From contig JAPFFF010000088.1 of the NCBI GenBank assembly GCA_039105265.1, positions 46,953 to 110,952 of the forward strand: a stretch of 64,000 nucleotides of DNA. The letters run 5' to 3'. The translations under genes were made by a program, and so were the position numbers. The notes beneath the pieces are model-generated. The model ran no database searches and had not been told where the DNA came from. It saw only the letters and a program-made list of their open reading frames with translations. The DNA comes from Tritrichomonas musculus. Taxonomy: Eukaryota; Parabasalia; Tritrichomonadida; Tritrichomonadidae. Positions 1-11,820 of this stretch are shown here, piece by piece (within the stretch, counting starts at the first letter, position 1; each line of letters starts with the position of its first letter).

Positions 1-60
1 TCATCAGATGCAACGAGAACTGCAGTTGAATCATCAGATGCAACGAGAACTACAGTTGAA

Positions 61-1500
61 TCATCAGATGCAACGAGAACTGCAGTTGAATCATCAGATG
101 CAACGAGAACTGCAGTTTAATAATAAGATTCAACAAGAACTGCAGTTTAATCATAAGATTCAACGAGAACTGCAGTTTAATCATCAGATTCAACGAGAAC
201 TGTAGTTTAATAATAAGATTCAACAAGAACTGCAGTTGAATCATCAGATGCAACGAGAACTGCAGTTGAATCATCAGATTCAACGAGAACTGCAGTTGAA
301 TCATCAGATGCAACGAGAACTGCAGTTGAATCATCAGATGCAACGAGAACTGCAGTTGAATCATCAGATTCAACGAGAACTGCAGTTGAATCATCAGATG
401 CAACGAGAACTGCAGTTGAACCATCAGATTCAACGAGAACTGCAGTTGAATCATCAGATGCAACGAGAACTACAGTTGAATCATCAGATTCAACGAGAAC
501 TGCAGTTGAATCATCAGATGCAACGAGAACTACAGTTGAATCATCAGATTCAACGAGAACTGCAGTTGAATCATCAGATGCAACAAGAACTGCAGTTGAA
601 TCATCAGATTCAACGAGAACTGCAGTTGAATCATCAGATTCAACGAGAACTGCAGTTGAACCATCAGATTCAACGAGAACTACAGTTGAATCATCAGATT
701 CAACGAGAACTGCAGTTGAATCATCAGATTCAACGAGAACTACAGTTGAATCATCAGATTCAACGAGAACTGCAGTTGAATCATCAGATGCAACGAGAAC
801 TACAGTTGAATCATCAGATTCAACGAGAACTGCAGTTGAATCATCAGATGCAACGACAACTGCAGTTGAATCATCAGATGCAACGACAACTGCAGTTGAA
901 TCATCAGATTCAACGAGAACTGCAGTTGAATCATCAGATGCAACGAGAACTGCAGTTGAATCATCAGATTCAACGAGAACTGCAGTTTAATAATAAGATG
1001 AAACAAGAACTGCAGTTGAATCATCAGATGCAACGAGAACTGCAGTTGAATCATCAGATGCAACGAGAACTGCAGTTGAATCATCAGATGCAACGACAAC
1101 TGCAGTTGAATCATCAGATGCAACGAGAACTGCAGTTGAATCATCAGATGCAACGAGAACTGCAGTTTAATAATAAGATGAAACAAGAACTGCAGTTGAA
1201 TCATCAGATGCAACGACAACTGCAGTTGAATCATCAGATGCAACGAGAACTGCAGTTGAATCATCAGATGCAACGAGAACTGCAGTTGAATCATCAGATT
1301 CAACGAGAACTGCAGTTGAATCATCAGATTCAACGAGAACTGCAGTTGAATCATCAGATGCAACGAGAACTGCAGTTGAATCATCAGATGCAACGAGAAC
1401 TACAGTTGAATCATCAGATTCAACGAGAACTGCAGTTGAACCATCAGATTCAACGAGAACTGCAGTTGAACCATCAGATTCAACGAGAACTGCAGTTGAA
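61..1500 (+). repeat. 48-monomer higher-order repeat (1,440 bp), reference copy
   Basis: This copy defines the 48-monomer HOR. It opens with two G-type monomers and a four-monomer TTTAA cluster (TAATAAG, TCATAAG, TCATCAG, TAATAAG starts at 121-211). A CTACAG-rich stretch follows at 451-810, then a CGACAAC pair at 841 and 871, and two K-type monomers at 991 and 1171. It ends with two CCATCAG monomers at 1441 and 1471. The same 48-monomer order starts again at 1501. I found two base differences between the two copies: C/T near 203 (CTGTAG) and G/C at 317 versus 1757. Neighbouring monomers inside the HOR differ by one to five bases in 30, so HOR copies are far more alike than adjacent monomers. 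That is the usual mark of a true higher-order repeat. Confidence 0.93.
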
Positions 1501-2940
1501 TCATCAGATGCAACGAGAACTGCAGTTGAATCATCAGATGCAACGAGAACTGCAGTTTAATAATAAGATTCAACAAGAACTGCAGTTTAATCATAAGATT
1601 CAACGAGAACTGCAGTTTAATCATCAGATTCAACGAGAACTGCAGTTTAATAATAAGATTCAACAAGAACTGCAGTTGAATCATCAGATGCAACGAGAAC
1701 TGCAGTTGAATCATCAGATTCAACGAGAACTGCAGTTGAATCATCAGATGCAACGACAACTGCAGTTGAATCATCAGATGCAACGAGAACTGCAGTTGAA
1801 TCATCAGATTCAACGAGAACTGCAGTTGAATCATCAGATGCAACGAGAACTGCAGTTGAACCATCAGATTCAACGAGAACTGCAGTTGAATCATCAGATG
1901 CAACGAGAACTACAGTTGAATCATCAGATTCAACGAGAACTGCAGTTGAATCATCAGATGCAACGAGAACTACAGTTGAATCATCAGATTCAACGAGAAC
2001 TGCAGTTGAATCATCAGATGCAACAAGAACTGCAGTTGAATCATCAGATTCAACGAGAACTGCAGTTGAATCATCAGATTCAACGAGAACTGCAGTTGAA
2101 CCATCAGATTCAACGAGAACTACAGTTGAATCATCAGATTCAACGAGAACTGCAGTTGAATCATCAGATTCAACGAGAACTACAGTTGAATCATCAGATT
2201 CAACGAGAACTGCAGTTGAATCATCAGATGCAACGAGAACTACAGTTGAATCATCAGATTCAACGAGAACTGCAGTTGAATCATCAGATGCAACGACAAC
2301 TGCAGTTGAATCATCAGATGCAACGACAACTGCAGTTGAATCATCAGATTCAACGAGAACTGCAGTTGAATCATCAGATGCAACGAGAACTGCAGTTGAA
2401 TCATCAGATTCAACGAGAACTGCAGTTTAATAATAAGATGAAACAAGAACTGCAGTTGAATCATCAGATGCAACGAGAACTGCAGTTGAATCATCAGATG
2501 CAACGAGAACTGCAGTTGAATCATCAGATGCAACGACAACTGCAGTTGAATCATCAGATGCAACGAGAACTGCAGTTGAATCATCAGATGCAACGAGAAC
2601 TGCAGTTTAATAATAAGATGAAACAAGAACTGCAGTTGAATCATCAGATGCAACGACAACTGCAGTTGAATCATCAGATGCAACGAGAACTGCAGTTGAA
2701 TCATCAGATGCAACGAGAACTGCAGTTGAATCATCAGATTCAACGAGAACTGCAGTTGAATCATCAGATTCAACGAGAACTGCAGTTGAATCATCAGATG
2801 CAACGAGAACTGCAGTTGAATCATCAGATGCAACGAGAACTACAGTTGAATCATCAGATTCAACGAGAACTGCAGTTGAACCATCAGATTCAACGAGAAC
2901 TGCAGTTGAACCATCAGATTCAACGAGAACTGCAGTTGAA
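1501..2940 (+). repeat. 48-monomer HOR, second tandem copy
   Basis: This copy follows 61-1500 directly and has the same order of monomer classes. It carries CGACAAC in monomer 9, where the first copy has CGAGAAC. Matching continues to 3000 and stops at 3001, where TAATAAGATGCAACAAG replaces the TAATAAGATTCAACAAG monomer. The downstream array (3001-4740) belongs to a different monomer order. Confidence 0.93.
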
Positions 2941-4740
2941 TCATCAGATGCAACGAGAACTGCAGTTGAATCATCAGATGCAACGAGAACTGCAGTTTAA
3001 TAATAAGATGCAACAAGAACTGCAGTTGAATCATCAGATGCAACGAGAACTGCAGTTGAATCATCAGATGCAACGAGAACTGCAGTTGAATCATCAGATA
3101 CAGCGAGAACTGCAGTTGAATCATCAGATTCAACGAGAACTGCAGTTGAATCATCAGATTCAACGAGAACTGCAGTTGAATCATCAGATGCAACGAGAAC
3201 TGCAGTTGAATCATCAGATGCAACGAGAACTACAGTTGAATCATCAGATTCAACGAGAACTGCAGTTGAATCATCAGATTCAACGAGAACTGCAGTTGAA
3301 TCATCAGATGCAACGAGAACTGCAGTTGAATCATCAGATGCAACGAGAACTGCAGTTGAATCATCAGATTCAACGACAACTGCAGTTGAACCATCAGATT
3401 CAACGAGAACTGCAGTTGAATCATCAGATGCAACGAGAACTGCAGTTGAATCATCAGATGCAACGAGAACTGCAGTTGAATCATCAGATTCAACGAGAAC
3501 TGCAGTTGAATCATCAGATGCAACGAGAACTGCAGTTGAATCATCAGATTCAACGAGAACTGCAGTTGAATCATCAGATGCAACGAGAACTGCAGTTGAA
3601 TCATCAGATGCAACGAGAACTGCAGTTTAATAATAAGATGCAACGAGAACTGCAGTTGAATCATCAGATTCAACGAGAACTGCAGTTGAATCATCAGATG
3701 CAACGAGAACTGCAGTTGAATCATCAGATGCAGCGAGAACTGCAGTTTAATAATAAGATGAAACAAGAACTGCAGTTGAATCATCAGATGCAACGAGAAC
3801 TGTAGTTGAATCATCAGATGCAACGAGAACTGCAGTTGAATCATCAGATGCAACGAGAACTGCAGTTGAATCATCAGATGCAGCGAGAACTGCAGTTTAA
3901 TAATAAGATGAAACAAGAACTGCAGTTGAATCATCAGATGCAACGAGAACTGCAGTTGAATCATCAGATGCAGCGAGAACTGCAGTTTAATAATAAGATG
4001 AAACAAGAACTGCAGTTGAATCATCAGATTCAACGAGAACTGCAGTTGAATCATCAGATGCAACAAGAACTGCAGTTGAATCATCAGATGCAACGAGAAC
4101 TGCAGTTGAATCATCAGATGCAACGAGAACTGCAGTTGAATCATCAGATTCAACGAGAACTGCAGTTGAATCATCAGATGCAACGACAACTGCAGTTGAA
4201 TCATCAGATTCAACGAGAACTGCAGTTGAATCATCAGATTCAACGAGAACTGCAGTTGAATCATCAGATGCAACGAGAACTGCAGTTGAATCATCAGATT
4301 CAACGAGAACTGCAGTTTAATAATAAGATTCAACGAGAACTGCAGTTTAATAATAAGATGAAACAAGAACTGCAGTTGAATAATCAGATGCAACGAGAAC
4401 TGCAGTTGAATCATCAGATTCAACGACAACTGCAGTTGAATCATCAGATTCAACGAGAACTGCAGTTGAATCATCAGATGCAACGAGAACTGCAGTTGAA
4501 TCATCAGATTCAACGAGAACTGCAGTTTAATAATAAGATTCAACGAGAACTGCAGTTTAATAATAAGATGCAACGAGAACTGCAGTTGAATCATCAGATG
4601 CAACGAGAACTGCAGTTGAATCATCAGATGCAACGAGAACTGCAGTTGAATCATCAGATGCAGCGAGAACTGCAGTTTAATAATAAGATGAAACAAGAAC
4701 TGCAGTTGAATCATCAGATGCAACGAGAACTGCAGTTGAA

Positions 4741-6150
4741 TCATCAGATGCAACGAGAACTGCAGTTGAATCATCAGATGCAACGAGAACTGCAGTTTAA
4801 TAATAAGATTCAACAAGAACTGCAGTTTAATCATAAGATTCAACGAGAACTGCAGTTTAATCATAAGATTCAACGAGAACTGCAGTTTAATAATAAGATT
4901 CAACAAGAACTGCAGTTGAATCATCAGATGCAACGAGAACTGCAGTTGAATCATCAGATTCAACGAGAACTGCAGTTGAATCATCAGATGCAACGAGAAC
5001 TGCAGTTGAATCATCAGATGCAACGAGAACTGCAGTTGAATCATCAGATTCAACGAGAACTGCAGTTGAATCATCAGATGCAACGAGAACTGCAGTTGAA
5101 CCATCAGATTCAACGAGAACTGCAGTTGAATCATCAGATGCAACGAGAACTACAGTTGAATCATCAGATTCAACGAGAACTGCAGTTGAATCATCAGATG
5201 CAACGAGAACTACAGTTGAATCATCAGATTCAACGAGAACTGCAGTTGAATCATCAGATGCAACAAGAACTGCAGTTGAATCATCAGATTCAACGAGAAC
5301 TGCAGTTGAATCATCAGATTCAACGAGAACTGCAGTTGAACCATCAGATTCAACGAGAACTACAGTTGAATCATCAGATTCAACGAGAACTGCAGTTGAA
5401 TCATCAGATTCAACGAGAACTACAGTTGAATCATCAGATTCAACGAGAACTGCAGTTGAATCATCAGATGCAACGAGAACTACAGTTGAATCATCAGATT
5501 CAACGAGAACTGCAGTTGAATCATCAGATGCAACGACAACTGCAGTTGAATCATCAGATGCAACGACAACTGCAGTTGAATCATCAGATTCAACGAGAAC
5601 TGCAGTTGAATCATCAGATGCAACGAGAACTGCAGTTGAATCATCAGATTCAACGAGAACTGCAGTTTAATAATAAGATGAAACAAGAACTGCAGTTGAA
5701 TCATCAGATGCAACGAGAACTGCAGTTGAATCATCAGATGCAACGAGAACTGCAGTTGAATCATCAGATGCAACGACAACTGCAGTTGAATCATCAGATG
5801 CAACGAGAACTGCAGTTTAATAATAAGATGAAACAAGAACTGCAGTTGAATCATCAGATGCAACGACAACTGCAGTTGAATCATCAGATGCAACGAGAAC
5901 TGCAGTTGAATCATCAGATGCAACGAGAACTGCAGTTGAATCATCAGATTCAACGAGAACTGCAGTTGAATCATCAGATTCAACGAGAACTGCAGTTGAA
6001 TCATCAGATGCAACGAGAACTGCAGTTGAATCATCAGATGCAACGAGAACTACAGTTGAATCATCAGATTCAACGAGAACTGCAGTTGAACCATCAGATT
6101 CAACGAGAACTGCAGTTGAACCATCAGATTCAACGAGAACTGCAGTTGAA
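4741..6150 (+). repeat. 47-monomer HOR derivative lacking one monomer
   Basis: It follows the reference order but lacks monomer 36. The G monomer that should precede the TTTAA junction is missing, so CGACAAC at 5761 is followed directly by the TTTAA-ending monomer at 5791. Monomer 5 has a TCATAAG start at 4861 instead of TCATCAG, a variant shared with the clusters near 9601, 25084, 36544, 44494 and 56793. Confidence 0.88.
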
Positions 6151-7860
6151 TCATCAGATGCAACGAGAACTGCAGTTGAATCATCAGATGCAACGAGAAC
6201 TGCAGTTTAATAATAAGATGCAACAAGAACTGCAGTTGAATCATCAGATGCAACGAGAACTGCAGTTGAATCATCAGATGCAACGAGAACTGCAGTTGAA
6301 TCATCAGATGCAGCGAGAACTGCAGTTGAATCATCAGATTCAACGAGAACTGCAGTTGAATCATCAGATTCAACGAGAACTGCAGTTGAATCATCAGATG
6401 CAACGAGAACTGCAGTTGAATCATCAGATGCAACGAGAACTACAGTTGAATCATCAGATTCAACGAGAACTGCAGTTGAATCATCAGATTCAACGAGAAC
6501 TGCAGTTGAATCATCAGATTCAACGAGAACTGCAGTTGAATCATCAGATGCAACGAGAACTGCAGTTGAATCATCAGATTCAACGACAACTGCAGTTGAA
6601 CCATCAGATTCAACGAGAACTGCAGTTGAATCATCAGATGCAACGAGAACTGCAGTTGAATCATCAGATTCAACGAGAACTGCAGTTGAATCATCAGATG
6701 CAACGAGAACTGCAGTTGAATCATCAGATGCAACGAGAACTGCAGTTGAATCATCAGATGCAACGAGAACTACAGTTGAACCATCAGATTCAACGAGAAC
6801 TGCAGTTGAATCATCAGATTCAACGAGAACTGCAGTTGAATCATCAGATTCAACGAGAACTGCAGTTGAATCATCAGATGCAACGAGAACTGCAGTTGAA
6901 TCATCAGATTCAACGACAACTGCAGTTGAACCATCAGATTCAACGAGAACTGCAGTTGAATCATCAGATGCAACGAGAACTGCAGTTGAATCATCAGATG
7001 CAACGAGAACTACAGTTGAATCATCAGATTCAACGAGAACTGCAGTTGAATCATCAGATGCAACGAGAACTGCAGTTGAATCATCAGATTCAACGAGAAC
7101 TGCAGTTGAACCATCAGATTCAACGAGAACTGCAGTTGAATCATCAGATGCAACGAGAACTGCAGTTGAATCATCAGATGCAACGAGAACTGCAGTTTAA
7201 TAATAAGATGCAACGAGAACTGCAGTTGAATCATCAGATGCAACGAGAACTGCAGTTGAATCATCAGATGCAACGAGAACTGCAGTTGAATCATCAGATG
7301 CAGCGAGAACTGCAGTTTAATAATAAGATGAAACAAGAACTGCAGTTGAATCATCAGATGCAACGAGAACTGCAGTTGAATCATCAGATGCAACGAGAAC
7401 TGCAGTTGAATCATCAGATGCAACGAGAACTGCAGTTGAATCATCAGATGCAGCGAGAACTGCAGTTTAATAATAAGATGAAACAAGAACTGCAGTTGAA
7501 TCATCAGATGCAACGAGAACTGCAGTTGAATCATCAGATGCAACGAGAACTGCAGTTGAATCATCAGATGCAGCGAGAACTGCAGTTTAATAATAAGATG
7601 AAACAAGAACTGCAGTTGAATCATCAGATTCAACGAGAACTGCAGTTGAATCATCAGATGCAACGAGAACTGCAGTTGAATCATCAGATGCAACGAGAAC
7701 TGCAGTTGAATCATCAGATGCAACGAGAACTGCAGTTGAATCATCAGATTCAACGAGAACTGCAGTTGAATCATCAGATGCAACGACAACTGCAGTTGAA
7801 TCATCAGATTCAACGAGAACTGCAGTTGAATCATCAGATTCAACGAGAACTGCAGTTGAA

Positions 7861-8190
7861 TCATCAGATTCAACGAGAACTGCAGTTTAATAATAAGATT
7901 CAACGAGAACTGCAGTTTAATAATAAGATGAAACAAGAACTGCAGTTGAATAATCAGATGCAACGAGAACTGCAGTTGAATCATCAGATTCAACGACAAC
8001 TGCAGTTGAATCATCAGATTCAACGAGAACTGCAGTTGAATCATCAGATGCAACGAGAACTGCAGTTGAATCATCAGATTCAACGAGAACTGCAGTTTAA
8101 TAATAAGATTCAACGAGAACTGCAGTTTAATAATAAGATGAAACAAGAACTGCAGTTGAATAATCAGATGCAACGAGAACTGCAGTTGAA
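7861..8190 (+). repeat. 7-monomer (210 bp) tandem module
   Basis: A set of seven monomers is repeated once in tandem and then begins a third time. Its order is: T ending TTTAA; TAATAAGATTCAACGAG ending TTTAA; K; TAATCAGATG; T with CGACAAC; T; G. The same 330-base arrangement occurs at 23344, 34804, 42664, 47764, 54723 and 59883. A half-formed version is at 4291-4590. An extra single unit sits at 42004 and is copied at 54063. The marker monomer TAATCAG carries only C2A, an intermediate between consensus and the K class. Confidence 0.88.
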
Positions 8191-9960
8191 TCATCAGATG
8201 CAACGAGAACTGCAGTTGAATCATCAGATGCAACGAGAACTGCAGTTGAATCATCAGATTCAACGAGAACTGCAGTTGAATCATCAGATGCAACGAGAAC
8301 TGCAGTTGAATCATCAGATTCAACGAGAACTTCAGTTGAATCATCAGATTCAACGAGAACTGCAGTTGAATCATCAGATGCAACGAGAACTGCAGTTGAA
8401 TCATCAGATGAAACAAGAACTGCAGTTGAATCATCAGATGCAACGAGAACTGCAGTTGAATCATCAGATGCAACGAGAACTGCAGTTGAATCATCAGATG
8501 CAACGAGAACTGCAGTTGAATCATCAGATGCAACGACAACTGCAGTTGAATCATCAGATGCAACGAGAACTGCAGTTGAATCATCAGATTCAACGAGAAC
8601 TGCAGTTGAATCATCAGATGCAACGAGAACTGCAGTTGAATCATCAGATGCAACGAGAACTGCAGTTGAATCATCAGATTCAACGAGAACTGCAGTTGAA
8701 TCATCAGATTCAACGAGAACTGCAGTTGAATCATCAGATTCAACGAGAACTGCAGTTGAATCATCAGATGCAACGACAACTGCAGTTGAATCATCAGATG
8801 CAACGACAACTGCAGTTGAATCATCAGATGCAACGAGAACTGCAGTTGAATCATCAGATTCAACGAGAACTGCAGTTTAATAATAAGATTCAACGAGAAC
8901 TGCAGTTGAATCATCAGATGAAACAAGAACTGCAGTTGAATCATCAGATGCAACAAGAACTGCAGTTGAATCATCAGATTCAACGAGAACTGCAGTTGAA
9001 TCATCAGATTCAACGAGAACTGCAGTTGAACCATCAGATTCAACGAGAACTACAGTTGAATCATCAGATTCAACGAGAACTGCAGTTGAATCATCAGATT
9101 CAACGAGAACTACAGTTGAATCATCAGATTCAACGAGAACTGCAGTTGAATCATCAGATGCAACGAGAACTACAGTTGAATCATCAGATTCAACGAGAAC
9201 TGCAGTTGAATCATCAGATGCAACGACAACTGCAGTTGAATCATCAGATGCAACGACAACTGCAGTTGAATCATCAGATTCAACGAGAACTGCAGTTGAA
9301 TCATCAGATGCAACGAGAACTGCAGTTGAATCATCAGATTCAACGAGAACTGCAGTTGAATCATCAGATGCAACAAGAACTGCAGTTGAATCATCAGATT
9401 CAACGAGAACTGCAGTTGAATCATCAGATGCAACGAGAACTGCAGTTGAATCATCAGATGCAACGAGAACTGCAGTTGAATCATCAGATGCAACGAGAAC
9501 TGCAGTTGAATCATCAGATGCAACGAGAACTGCAGTTTAATAATAAGATTCAACAAGAACTGCAGTTTAATCATAAGATTCAACGAGAACTGCAGTTTAA
9601 TCATAAGATTCAACGAGAACTGCAGTTTAATAATAAGATTCAACAAGAACTGCAGTTGAATCATCAGATGCAACGAGAACTGCAGTTGAATCATCAGATT
9701 CAACGAGAACTGCAGTTGAATCATCAGATTCAACGAGAACTGCAGTTGAATCATCAGATGCAACGAGAACTGCAGTTGAATCATCAGATGCAACGAGAAC
9801 TGCAGTTGAATCATCAGATGCAACGAGAACTGCAGTTGAATCATCAGATTCAACGAGAACTGCAGTTGAATCATCAGATGCAACGAGAACTGCAGTTGAA
9901 CCATCAGATTCAACGAGAACTGCAGTTGAATCATCAGATGCAACGAGAACTACAGTTGAA
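7861..9960 (+). repeat. TAATAATAAG-rich block, first complete copy
   Basis: This 2.1-kb block recurs at 23344-25443 (offset 15,483). It starts with a 7-monomer tandem pair, then has a rare CTTCAG monomer near 8330, a TCATCAGATGAAACAAG recombinant monomer at 8401, CGACAAC pairs, and the four-monomer TTTAA cluster at 9541. Most of the block is also present from 34804 (offset 11,460 from the second copy). Shortened or extended forms start at 42664, 47764, 54723 and 59883. Confidence 0.85.
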
Positions 9961-10920
9961 TCATCAGATGCAACGAGAACTGCAGTTGAATCATCAGATG
10001 CAACGAGAACTGCAGTTGAATCATCAGATGCAACGAGAACTGCAGTTGAATCATCAGATTCAACGAGAACTGCAGTTGAACCATCAGATTCAACGAGAAC
10101 TACAGTTGAATCATCAGATTCAACGAGAACTGCAGTTGAATCATCAGATTCAACGAGAACTACAGTTGAATCATCAGATTCAACGAGAACTGCAGTTGAA
10201 TCATCAGATGCAACGAGAACTACAGTTGAATCATCAGATTCAACGAGAACTGCAGTTGAATCATCAGATGCAACGACAACTGCAGTTGAATCATCAGATG
10301 CAACGACAACTGCAGTTGAATCATCAGATTCAACGAGAACTGCAGTTGAATCATCAGATGCAACGAGAACTGCAGTTGAATCATCAGATTCAACGAGAAC
10401 TGCAGTTTAATAATAAGATGAAACAAGAACTGCAGTTGAATCATCAGATGCAACGAGAACTGCAGTTGAATCATCAGATGCAACGAGAACTGCAGTTGAA
10501 TCATCAGATGCAACGACAACTGCAGTTGAATCATCAGATGCAACGAGAACTGCAGTTGAATCATCAGATGCAACGAGAACTGCAGTTTAATAATAAGATG
10601 AAACAAGAACTGCAGTTGAATCATCAGATGCAACGACAACTGCAGTTGAATCATCAGATGCAACGAGAACTGCAGTTGAATCATCAGATGCAACGAGAAC
10701 TGCAGTTGAATCATCAGATTCAACGAGAACTGCAGTTGAATCATCAGATTCAACGAGAACTGCAGTTGAATCATCAGATGCAACGAGAACTGCAGTTGAA
10801 TCATCAGATGCAACGAGAACTACAGTTGAATCATCAGATTCAACGAGAACTGCAGTTGAACCATCAGATTCAACGAGAACTGCAGTTGAACCATCAGATT
10901 CAACGAGAACTGCAGTTGAA
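9481..10920 (+). repeat. 1,440-bp HOR copy with a rearranged interior
   Basis: The ends follow the HOR order and the total length is again exactly 1,440 bases. The interior differs: an extra T monomer at 9721, an extra G monomer near 9811, and G monomers at 9961-10050 where T, CTACAG and CAACAAG monomers are expected. Gains and losses cancel to leave the total length unchanged. This is most simply explained by several exchanges, or by one conversion tract together with indels. Confidence 0.75.
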
Positions 10921-11820
10921 TCATCAGATGCAACGAGAACTGCAGTTGAATCATCAGATGCAACGAGAACTGCAGTTTAATAATAAGATGCAACAAGAAC
11001 TGCAGTTGAATCATCAGATGCAACGAGAACTGCAGTTGAATCATCAGATGCAACGAGAACTGCAGTTGAATCATCAGATGCAGCGAGAACTGCAGTTGAA
11101 TCATCAGATTCAACGAGAACTGCAGTTGAATCATCAGATTCAACGAGAACTGCAGTTGAATCATCAGATGCAACGAGAACTGCAGTTGAATCATCAGATG
11201 CAACGAGAACTACAGTTGAATCATCAGATTCAACGAGAACTGCAGTTGAATCATCAGATTCAACGAGAACTGCAGTTGAATCATCAGATTCAACGAGAAC
11301 TGCAGTTGAATCATCAGATGCAACGAGAACTGCAGTTGAATCATCAGATTCAACGACAACTGCAGTTGAACCATCAGATTCAACGAGAACTGCAGTTGAA
11401 TCATCAGATGCAACGAGAACTGCAGTTGAATCATCAGATGCAACGAGAACTGCAGTTGAATCATCAGATTCAACGAGAACTGCAGTTGAATCATCAGATG
11501 CAACGAGAACTGCAGTTGAATCATCAGATTCAACGAGAACTGCAGTTGAACCATCAGATTCAACGAGAACTGCAGTTGAATCATCAGATGCAACGAGAAC
11601 TGCAGTTGAATCATCAGATGCAACGAGAACTGCAGTTTAATAATAAGATGCAACGAGAACTGCAGTTGAATCATCAGATGCAACGAGAACTGCAGTTGAA
11701 TCATCAGATGCAACGAGAACTGCAGTTGAATCATCAGATGCAGCGAGAACTGCAGTTTAATAATAAGATGAAACAAGAACTGCAGTTGAATCATCAGATG
11801 CAACGAGAACTGTAGTTGAA

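Larger units (their letters stand above)
1..4560 (+). repeat. Long segment, copy 1 (recurs at 19054-23613)
   Basis: The monomer order from 1 to 4560 is repeated at an offset of 19,053 bases, which is 635 monomers plus the 3-base insertion at 14671. The segment holds two 48-monomer HORs, then a non-HOR stretch with GCAGCG variants and K monomers, a CTGTAG variant at 3801-3806, and the start of a TAATAAG-rich module at 4291. Reading monomer by monomer I found no clear difference from the 19-kb copy until 4561. There this copy has TAATAAGATGCAACGAG and the other has TAATAAGATGAAACAAG. Its left limit lies outside the window. Confidence 0.88.

Noticed and set aside
121-240. AT-rich TTTAATAATAAG stretches as promoters or inserted elements
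   Set aside because: They replace bases within ordinary 30-base monomers without changing length and are part of the variant classes. No element ends, target duplications or promoter context are present.
3230-5143. Minus-strand open frames reading MIQLQFSLHL repeats, some over 800 codons
   Set aside because: They are the complement of the same monomer, interrupted wherever the common CTACAG variant gives a TAG on the minus strand. The ends only follow the position of that variant.
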